A program made the translations under genes and the position numbers. A stretch of 64,000 bases of DNA from Exobasidium rhododendri (Eukaryota; Basidiomycota; Exobasidiomycetes; Exobasidiales; Exobasidiaceae). The notes under the pieces were generated by a model. That model did no database searches and had not been told where the DNA came from. It saw only the letters and a program-made list of their open reading frames with translations. The DNA lies in the NCBI GenBank assembly GCA_026210745.1, contig CP110630.1, positions 4,960,001 to 5,024,000 of the forward strand. The letters run 5' to 3'. Shown here piece after piece: positions 56,283 to 64,000 of this stretch; position 1 is the stretch's first letter, and each line of letters opens with the position of its first letter.

Positions 56283-58004
56283 TCAGATAGGAGACAGATT
56301 CGTTCGAGCATTGACGGCAATCTTCAATTCAATCAGACTCCGTTCCTTCTCCTCTGCTGTCATGATCTCCGGTGCCGATGGTCTTGAACCTCTTGGCCTT
56401 TCACCCCTTGCTTGAGCGTCCGTCTCCTTTTTTCGACACTGCTTTGCAAAGAGCAGACCACATGCGTTGCATAGAGTTCTTGGACCTGTTGGGCCTTTCC
56501 GCCATTCAGGTGTTTCGGTAGCTGAGCAACTCAGACAGCTTTGGTCGGCTTCATCTCTTCTCTTTCGTACTCGCTTGGGTGGCAAATTGCTACCAGCAGG
56601 GGCATTGGAGAGCATGGAGGAAGATGAGGACGACGCGAGGGCATTCATCGGTGGAGGCGTGGTTCGATACGTTTGACTGACCATCGGAGAAGTGAGAAGT
56701 GGCGATCGATTGATATTCTGAAGATACGATGGTTTCATGCCGTCCCCTGTCCTACTTCTTTGAATGTTACTGTTGCCGCTGGCATTACTTCCGCTGCTGC
56801 CAGGTACGCCACCGTGATAGAGGAGAGGAGGGGAATTGTACGAGTGGCTGGACGAGAGCATATCTACGTCCCCTTCACGAGATAGACCTGCATAAGTTTC
56901 CGTCAAGTCGCTTCTGTGGTCACTTCCGTCCAATGTCCTGCTGCGGTGGAAACGCCGAGATGAAGATGGTGGAAGCAGTGATGACGACGACATCAAGGAG
57001 GGAAGGGTGTTCGCGGCTTCATTCCTCTCGCTAGTGACGAGACCGGCTTCTTGAGCTAATTGGAGGCTCATTCGTGGAGTGTGCGTCTCTAGTCGGTCTA
57101 GTTCTCGATTGAGGTAGTACAGTAACGTCTTGACATCGCCCTCAGAGATGGAAGGGTGCGATTGTCGTGTTGACTCTGACTCCTCATCGTTGATTCGACA
57201 GGCGTAGCTATAGATGCTCCAAAGGTGACCAAAGCTGTATGAACGGGAGGGTGAGACAGGACGTTCGTACGGTCGAGTCGGAGAAGGACCACCGGTCCAC
57301 CTTCTTCGTATTGGACCCACTCCGGCAGTGTTTGCCGAAGTAGAAGAAGGAGGAGAGTCCAAGTTGCGACGGTATCGGGACTGATCCGACGAAGGGTTCG
57401 CAGCATATAAAGGTAACGGTGATGATGCAGATGCCGTTGACGGCAGTCGAAGAGGATGCAAGGCACTGCCGGTAGAGACATAGTTGGACGAAGAGGGAGG
57501 TGATCTCATCTCCGAGTGATCAGAAAATGTGGACATCGATGGGAGGGTAACAGAAGGCGCGGCGGAAGAGGAAGAAGAGGAGGCATAGTCCGAGCCTGAT
57601 TGGACATGTCGAGGTAATCCAGAAGGATGCTCATGGCTGTAACGTTGAAGATATCGTGGTGCCTTGATGCTGGAGGGGGAGTCACCAGCGTTTGATCTCT
57701 GAAGACCTACGTTATCGGAGAATGGTGAGCTTCTCGAATGGCTAAGGGGCGCATTGTGACTGCTCATGGGAGACCAGTCATGGCGACTAGATGGGCTAGA
57801 AAGTTTTCCTGAAGCAGCTGATGAAGTAGCTGGGAAAGAACTAGAGATGAGTGAAGAGAGGGGCGGCAGACGTGGCCTATTCCCAGAATCCAGTTGCTGC
57901 TGCTGCTGCTCATCGGAGGATGGAGTGATCATGGGCAGGCCCGATGCATATATTCGCCCGACGATCTTCTTTGCGTCTGACTGGTCGGTGGGAGGCCATG
58001 ACAT
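56283..58004 (-). CDS. GATA-type zinc-finger transcription factor
   Basis: DNA-binding regulator, 573 residues in one exon. A single type IV zinc finger lies near the C-terminus: Cys490-X2-Cys493-X18-Cys512-X2-Cys515 (CLSCSATETPEWRKGPTGPRTLCNACGLLFAKQCRKKE), directly preceded by a basic RVRKRRDE stretch. The 18-residue loop is the animal-like spacing also used by fungal light and differentiation regulators. No PAS/LOV domain precedes it. The N-terminal 480 residues are Ser/Pro-rich; the only ordered-looking part is FGHLWSIYSYACRINDEE and KTLLYYLNRELDRLETHTPRM, helical in appearance. Gln runs occur near the N-terminus. The target genes are unknown. It lies beside the window's longest gene-poor stretch, so its regulatory region may be large. 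Confidence 0.87.
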   Translation of the reverse strand: MSWPPTDQSDAKKIVGRIYASGLPMITPSSDEQQQQQLDSGNRPRLPPLSSLISSSFPATSSAASGKLSSPSSRHDWSPMSSHNAPLSHSRSSPFSDNVGLQRSNAGDSPSSIKAPRYLQRYSHEHPSGLPRHVQSGSDYASSSSSSAAPSVTLPSMSTFSDHSEMRSPPSSSNYVSTGSALHPLRLPSTASASSPLPLYAANPSSDQSRYRRNLDSPPSSTSANTAGVGPIRRRWTGGPSPTRPYERPVSPSRSYSFGHLWSIYSYACRINDEESESTRQSHPSISEGDVKTLLYYLNRELDRLETHTPRMSLQLAQEAGLVTSERNEAANTLPSLMSSSSLLPPSSSRRFHRSRTLDGSDHRSDLTETYAGLSREGDVDMLSSSHSYNSPPLLYHGGVPGSSGSNASGNSNIQRSRTGDGMKPSYLQNINRSPLLTSPMVSQTYRTTPPPMNALASSSSSSMLSNAPAGSNLPPKRVRKRRDEADQSCLSCSATETPEWRKGPTGPRTLCNACGLLFAKQCRKKETDAQARGERPRGSRPSAPEIMTAEEKERSLIELKIAVNARTNLSPI

Positions 58005-61000
58005 GGTCTGTCAAGATGGGAGGGGGGGGGGGAAAGAGGATGTACATCTATCAGAGGCGGAAGCAGGTAATAAAGAGGACCGCTCCCCCTCCCCGGCAAG
58101 GCTCCATGCTAATCGGAAAGATGTTCAACTCACTTTCTCAGAAGCTAGGTCACTCGCTTCGTCTTCGAAAAACCAAGTCGGCTTGTACCCGGGCGACAGA
58201 AGTAAAGTCAGCTTGACAAGTTGAATGGAGGGGGAGAGCAAGGTGTGGTGGAGCTGGCGGACGCACGATCACAAGAATCTACGTCGCTGGGTCTCCTTGC
58301 GCAAGGTGAGAGTAGATGACTCTTCAGGAGGGTAGAAAGGCAAACGGGAGGTGCAAATGGCTTGCTATTAGAGTGACATTGGGGAATCCACTAGGTGTAC
58401 AACCGACTTACCTTGTTTATGTTCTTACTCCTCCCAGTAAGCTTTTGATGGGGCCAAAGTGAGGATTGGTATAGGAAGGTAGAGGCTTGCTGTGCCCGAT
58501 CGACTTGGCTTTTGCTCTTCTCTAATCCCTTCCTTTCGCTTTTTCGTTACTTCTGATAGAGTCTCTACTCTTTTGGGGCGTAAAACCGATCGAGTCCTCG
58601 GAAAGTGGGTGCCACAGGTGGTTCTTCAGCTGCAGTATAACGCTCGCCTCGGAGATCGCCAATTGCTTCTTTGTTTACAGTCACTGATCCGCAGATCTTC
58701 GCGAATGAGTCTTGCGAGTGAAGGTGGCGGGCAGTTGGTAAAGATGGGGGCGAAGCGAGGGCGAGTTTGAGCAACAGCGTAAGAGTAGCGGGGCCCAATG
58801 ACGATGAAGACAAGAGGGAGAGGACGTGGACTGGTTCCCCCAAGAGTGATGGCAATGGGTTGCAAAGAGCGGGACAGAGTCGACAACAAATAAACAAGGA
58901 GACAAGGGCAAGGAAAGATGGAAGGCGAGCGAGGAAGAAAGGCGTATAAAGGGGAGGGGAGCCTGGCCTTTTCCCAGGGACAGTCCACAGTCCAGTGCTT
59001 TCAGGGCAACAGAGGGAGAGAGAGATCTCTACCAGCTTCAATTAATAATGAATGCACTGCAGAAGTGCATATTAAAAGGAAGAAGGGGGGAGGGGGAGAG
59101 AGGGGGAAGGAAAAGACTCGTATGATGATTGGCAGATCGAAGAAAGGTAAAATTTAGCAAGATCTGTCATGGTCAAGATATTGTTACAGAAAAGCAGCTT
59201 AATCGTTTTGCTTGCTTGTAAGGGAAGAGTCCTTCTAGGGATCTCTCCTCTCTGTTCGGCGTCAATGTACATACTGTACGCAGAGTTAGACGGTATACAA
59301 AGAGAGGGAAACCGTTTTATTTAAATTAAATGTCCTAGACTTTACTATCAGATGAAAGGGGAAGATTGGGCGGTACATGTTAGCGCATTGATAGACTTGG
59401 GTGACATTTCAGCGGCCTACCCGTTCCGCCTTTCCGCAACTCCCTCATGGACAACGTACAACAAGCCAACGACTACCGAGCAAAGACGGCCTTTTTCTCC
59501 ACCTTTGCTGAAAGTGTCTTATCGTGCGAATTAAAAAAAATTAATTCTCATAAGAAGGAAGAAATGGTGGGAAAAGGTGGCACTAGACCAGTTTCTCGCG
59601 AATCTGCCTGCCTTACTTCACACTAATCACCGTCATGTCATGATCTCTATGCTCTGCTCGATCTGCCCATCTCGATTCGAATTGCAATACACCCATTTCC
59701 ACAAAGAGTATGCTGATCTCGTTAATATACATTCCCCCTCCACTCGCTCCTGCCTCACCACGGACCATCTATTTTCCAGATCAGCAGGTCGCCCAAGGGT
59801 CCAATAAAAAAGGGTGGAGAGTGGAGGAGAGCCAGTCATGCATTAATGACAATTCCGCATGTCTTTCTCTCCTGCTCCTCGTTCAACCTCTTTCTTGCTC
59901 GTAGCGTGAGTACGAAGGTATCGGTGAACGTCATTGCTATTTTGAGTCGTCTTCCTTTTTCCCTTTCCTCTCGCGCTTCTCAGGCGACTTGAAACTAGTC
60001 TTGCTTGATCTTGTCTCGCTTAGGACAATTTACGAAACGGGAGGGAGGGGAGACGTTCCTGAATCTGAAAGAGAGGGCAAGACGAAAGGAGAGATACGGC
60101 GAACAAACCCATTAAGAAAGGCATTCGAGCCGTCTCGGAAGGAACGTCAAATAAAGATGGGCGAGGGGCCTTCGGGAGACGGAAAAATTTCTCTTCGCTC
60201 GCGAATAAGAGGGGTCCACATTCATCGCGAAGGTTCCGCCTTCAGAGACGTCAGAACAAACTAGAGATATTTATTATTCTTGGTTTTAATTATACACAAT
60301 GCCGTTTGCCTCCTCTGCCGGTCCTTACTTTTCGATACGGCACTTTTCAATACATTTTTGTTTACTTATTATTCCGCTTAGTCGCATAGGCGTGGGCTCT
60401 CGATAACAAGTTTGGGGGGGATTTAATGTTAGATTCCTCTTAGCTTTCCGCTCTCCGCCTCACAAGAACGCTAATATCTTCTTGCGTCTGTACCTGGATT
60501 CCGAAATTGAGAAGGGGGGGGAAAAGATCTGTCTCGAACTAGCTGTAGGTTCGGAGAGCCGCTTGGGAGAATGACGAGCGTTTAAGACTAGTCCCGAAAG
60601 CCGGGGAAAAACAAATGGCAAATCGCTAGTGGTACTACCCTCCACGTAACGATGAATTTATGTATGTATATCTGCTCTACATCTCGATCCTCGGTATCTC
60701 AGTCGGGGGATACGAGGGAATTGCAGTGCGATGTGTACTGAAGACCAGCCCCCAAAGCCAACCTCGATGTGGCAGTGGAAAGGAACTTGCCTTCCGTATC
60801 AAGTAATGTGAAAGAAAAGAAGAACAGGGGGGCGTTTTCGTCGAGGAATGCTTTGCTTCCCTTGCTCTCAGCCGAGTGTCTTACTTTTTTCCATTGTCTA
60901 GTCACTTGCCGGAGTTGTGCCCATTTCTCCCGATCGGCGAGTCTCAATTGTGACAAGGCAACCACTATCTCTTTCTTTCTCTCTCTCTCTGTTTCCTCGC

Positions 61001-62216
61001 ACGCACAGAGATCTATGTGGCCAGGCCTCTTCGGCAATCATTTTTTCTCGAATTGACAGCACCCGTCAGGATCGAAGTTGTAATCCAAGCTATTCCCGAA
61101 TTAGGTTTAACACTAGACTTCTATATATATATTTTTATATATATGTTATCTAAAATGGACATCATAGACTCGTTATCGCACGAAAGAGAAAATGGAAGGC
61201 AGCTATGACAAGACAGATTTCGAAAGAGAGTTGCCGCTCGAATCTTGTAGTTGTCAAGCCAGAGTAGCGTGAGAGTCTCTATGAAACAAGGTGGACGCAG
61301 GGCAGATGAGGAGGTTGAAATGGACGCAGGGCAGATGAGGAAGTTGAAATGTCTGCACCCTCTATTTGGTCGCATCGTCTGCCCCTTTTTGCTGCTTCTG
61401 GCCTTCACTATACTTGGACCGCTTGTCTCTGTAAATCTTGCAGCTCCATCTTCGCTTTCCGCCTTTCACCTGCCGCTCGAAATCTTCTTTCCTCCCCCCT
61501 CTCCTTCACCCCAACAAAACACTTCACATCATGAAAGATATCAGATCGACTCTGGGCCCCGTTGCTTCTCGGTCTCAGACTCGCGCTACCTCATGCTGCT
61601 TTGTAGACGGGTTCCGGGATCCGCCCACGCATGATCTGCAGGCATGCAGACAGATCGTACCACGCATTGCCTTGAAAGAATCCCTTCGCGGACCCGCAAT
61701 TCTGTAAAGGAAAGAGGGGAGGGGGAGGAAGAAGAAAACCCAATTCGAATTAATGTGACTGTATCTGTAATTACGAGTCTCTATTCATGTACAGTATTTT
61801 TAATTTCACATCTGGTCCCTTCCGACGACTAGAGTGCGCTGTACGTCAAGTGCCACTAGTCGCGCCAGTGTCGGTCAATTAGCTCGCGTTGTGTGATCTC
61901 ATATCTGTCTACTAGCTTGCGCACTAGTGTAGCAATAAAAGTAAGGAAATCACCTCTGTTTCTGATAAGATTAGTGAATGTGCTGGCATGTGACACTCTG
62001 CTAGTGCTACCTATCTGATGTCTTCAACAAGCGTCAAGTTTTCAACCCCTCCAGATCGGGCAAAGGGCTTTTTCATTGTTCTCCTCCGAAGTGAGCATGC
62101 ATCATTACTTTGCATGCACATGTACGGTGATCAACAATGGGACGATAGATGTATATTTCCCCACTTTAGCACCTGCACTTTATTATTCGCTTGAACACTT
62201 ATTAATCTGACACGGA
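58005..62216. other. 4.2 kb gene-poor region
   Basis: No protein gene that I can support. The longest open frames (58565-59041 and 58626-58988, minus strand) overlap in different frames, are low-complexity and look like chance. Visible features: G11 at 58022-58032; TATAAA at 58945-58950 (+); AT-rich stretches near 59320-59335 and 59533-59545; poly-CT near 60968-60990; an AT-dinucleotide tract near 61124-61145; a tandem 29-bp duplication at 61292-61349. Adjoins the 5' end of the GATA factor and the 3' end of the debranching enzyme. A long regulatory region, long 5' leader or noncoding RNA are all possible. Confidence 0.55.
61292..61349. repeat. Two-copy 29-bp tandem repeat
   Basis: Copies at 61292-61320 and 61321-61349 differ at one base (aggaggttg versus aggaagttg) and abut exactly. 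There is no coding context. Confidence 0.9.
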
Positions 62217-64000
62217 TCAACTGTTTACCTCCATATTCTGCTCGTGAATGAGTTCTAAGGCGTCGAGAATAGTACTAGCACTCCACGCTTGAGTAGGACA
62301 GCTGTCTGAGCATTCCTGGCCGTTTGCGTTTGTCAATTCAGGAAGGCCAGCCCAGGGAGACGATTCGATATGTTGACGATGAGCAATCAGCATACTGGTC
62401 GCTTTCCACCACGTATTCGTCGGTGATTTCACACCACTTCCTGCCTTTTGATCGAATATCAAAAAGGCACGTAAGAAGAATCCAAAGGGGAATATCCACG
62501 GTGGTCCATTGTGATAGCAGAATCCTTTCGCCATCCAAAAGTCTCCCGAGTCATTGCTATTGTCGTAGATGGGATGGAAGTTGGAATCGTTTGGATCTAA
62601 CGTTTTCATGCCAATCAAATCTCGCAAGGCAAAGTCAGCTGCTTGAAGTGCCGTGACGGCATGTTTGGGATCGAATAGCTCAGGTGCCACACACATAGCC
62701 ATGGGGAAGTTGGCCCGTAGTTGGTAATCACACCATTCTCTCCCTTTGCTGCTTCCAAAGACGTCCTTGTAGATCCCTCTTCGGTTGATGAGAGAAGTTC
62801 GGACGTTGTATTGACCATCTTGAGAAGAATCCAACGGGATCCAGTAGTTTCTTTCAAAGGCAGCTTGAATCAAGTCACCCCACTTTTTATAGGTGACCAT
62901 CACCTCTTTCCCATCGATAGTCGCCTTTACACCCTTTGTATGCCAGTCCCCTTTGCTCGCCATTTCGTCGATCCATCGTAGTGTACTCTTCAGTAGACCG
63001 GTAATCTCAACTGCAGCGCCTTCTCTTGGTGAACCAGGAACTCCTTTATTGCCCGCTTTCGCAGAAGAGCCCATCTTGTCTTGCCAAGTTCCACAGTTAT
63101 CCTTGTTTCCTCCCATGATAAATCCAGTGCTCCAATCGACTTCGATGTCAATGTTGAATCCTGCGTCCGTCATCTGTTCGTCGATGGCAGGCCCTGCATC
63201 GTATTCTCTGAAATGAATACCATCAGCGTGTCTTTGCAAAATTTCCTGCAAGATTTCCGCAACCGTAGATGTGTGACTGAAAGCTTTAGCATCATCCACA
63301 GGAACCCATTCGTCGTCCAGAGGGAATCTCCGTTTGATCTTCTCCGAAAGTATGCTCTTGCCCTGAGGTACTTTCTTCACGTAATCCTGTACGTTTTGTG
63401 CAAAGAACCAAGGCCCGTCTCTACAATTGTATCTTGGCGCCGTTGTTGAGTTGAGCAGGTTAGGAATCAGGCCGTGTTTCAGAGTAGATCCAAAGGAAAG
63501 AATGTGTTCTCGAGCGGCACTCGACATATTCGTGGTCAGGTAAAGACCGCGAAGACTGATGAACACGTCTCTTCCCCAAAGTCGAGCCCAAGAAGTAGAG
63601 AAGAACGGTAGGCCCGCAGCCATGGAAGCACTGGGTTTATCATGCCATAGAGAGGAAGACTTTACCTGCCCGTTCATCTGGACAGAGCAAAGTGCCAACG
63701 CTTGCGTGAAGTCATCCCCCTCCTTGACAAAGGCAGACATTTGCATGATGGCCCTTTCTCTTGCTGCCTTGGAGGCACTGTTCATCACGAGAGCAAAGTA
63801 TTTCGGTCTCAAGAACGACGGTACTGTATCCTTGATCTTGTCAAATCGATCTTTGAACCATTTTGCAGGCAACGAAAGGTTGGGAAATTCCTTCAGTTGG
63901 TGCTCTAGACGGTTGTGCACGTAATCTAAGGCCCACGGACCCTTTCTCAAGTGAGCACAGACAGCGTGACCCAGATCGTTCGTTTGCATGATCTTCTTCA
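62217..64000 (-). CDS. GDB1: Glycogen debranching enzyme, C-terminal part (5' end beyond window)
   Basis: Bifunctional 4-alpha-glucanotransferase / amylo-1,6-glucosidase that clears glycogen branch points in the cytosol. The frame is open to the right edge and ends at 62217; about 594 residues are visible out of an expected 1500 or more. This portion is the amylo-1,6-glucosidase domain (GH133): PFFSTSWARLWGRDVFISLRGL, the catalytic-region signature, then YNCRDGPWFFAQNVQDYV, DAGFNIDIEVDWSTGFIMGGNKDNCGTWQDKMG and GNKGVPGSPREGAAVEITGLLKSTLRWI. The C-terminus with FHPIYDNSNDSGDFWMAKGFCYHNGPPW and PTQAWSASTILDAL is typical of eukaryotic debranching enzymes. No intron is needed in the visible part. 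The transferase half and the start codon are outside the window. Confidence 0.93.
   Translation of the reverse strand, partial: KKIMQTNDLGHAVCAHLRKGPWALDYVHNRLEHQLKEFPNLSLPAKWFKDRFDKIKDTVPSFLRPKYFALVMNSASKAARERAIMQMSAFVKEGDDFTQALALCSVQMNGQVKSSSLWHDKPSASMAAGLPFFSTSWARLWGRDVFISLRGLYLTTNMSSAAREHILSFGSTLKHGLIPNLLNSTTAPRYNCRDGPWFFAQNVQDYVKKVPQGKSILSEKIKRRFPLDDEWVPVDDAKAFSHTSTVAEILQEILQRHADGIHFREYDAGPAIDEQMTDAGFNIDIEVDWSTGFIMGGNKDNCGTWQDKMGSSAKAGNKGVPGSPREGAAVEITGLLKSTLRWIDEMASKGDWHTKGVKATIDGKEVMVTYKKWGDLIQAAFERNYWIPLDSSQDGQYNVRTSLINRRGIYKDVFGSSKGREWCDYQLRANFPMAMCVAPELFDPKHAVTALQAADFALRDLIGMKTLDPNDSNFHPIYDNSNDSGDFWMAKGFCYHNGPPWIFPFGFFLRAFLIFDQKAGSGVKSPTNTWWKATSMLIAHRQHIESSPWAGLPELTNANGQECSDSCPTQAWSASTILDALELIHEQNMEVNS

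Noticed and set aside
58565-59041. Overlapping minus-strand open frames of 158 and 120 codons in the gene-poor region
   Set aside because: Two frames overlap over pyrimidine-rich DNA, with Leu/Ser/Pro-rich products and no family resemblance.

Overview
The window is a gene-dense piece of a fungal nuclear chromosome. I infer a basidiomycete, possibly of the smut lineage (Ustilaginomycotina). The evidence is many short spliceosomal introns (mostly 62-106 nt, nearly all gtgagt/gtaagt...ag), strings of conserved fungal single-copy genes, the presence of DASH, Rim20 and Sec1 orthologues, and long Ser-rich or homopolymeric insertions in regulatory proteins. The species cannot be fixed from sequence alone. 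I see no transposon, CRISPR array, rRNA gene or convincing tRNA gene.

Layout, left to right: a Gin4/Cdr2-like kinase cut by the left edge (-); a CENP-O/Mcm21-like kinetochore protein (+); the GPATCH1-like G-patch protein (-); DASH subunit Hsk3 (+); spliceosomal SmB (-); the Bro1-domain pH-signalling protein PalA/Rim20 (+); a six-exon zinc-ribbon protein (+); a divergent AGC kinase (-); cullin-3 (+); a very long forkhead factor (+); Sec1 (-); an alpha/beta hydrolase (-); ribosomal protein L11 (+); Ded1 helicase (+); DNA polymerase delta subunit 3 (-); Dbp5 helicase (+); a DENND6-like DENN protein (+); a patatin-type triacylglycerol lipase (-); Pat1 (+); a GATA factor (-); a 4.2 kb gene-poor stretch; and the C-terminal half of glycogen debranching enzyme, cut by the right edge (-).

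The genes are mostly housekeeping and do not form a cluster with one pathway. Loose themes are mitosis and cell cycle (Gin4-like kinase, CENP-O, Hsk3, forkhead factor, Pol32/POLD3), RNA metabolism (GPATCH1, SmB, Ded1, Dbp5, Pat1) and trafficking (Sec1, DENND6, Rim20). Exon-intron structures were rebuilt by hand from splice signals, reading phase and family motifs, so exon boundaries are models.

The most notable signals are not in the proteins. CACGTG occurs in six of the seven head-to-head intergenic regions plus one further promoter, often 114-137 bp upstream of a start codon, and I saw none in coding DNA. ACGCGT shows a similar bias. Two genes have a first coding exon consisting only of ATG. 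The SmB stop codon lies inside a 5' splice site whose removal adds a tail that continues the protein's PPGF repeat. The AGC kinase has DLA in place of DFG. Nothing I can see amounts to an undescribed multi-gene system.
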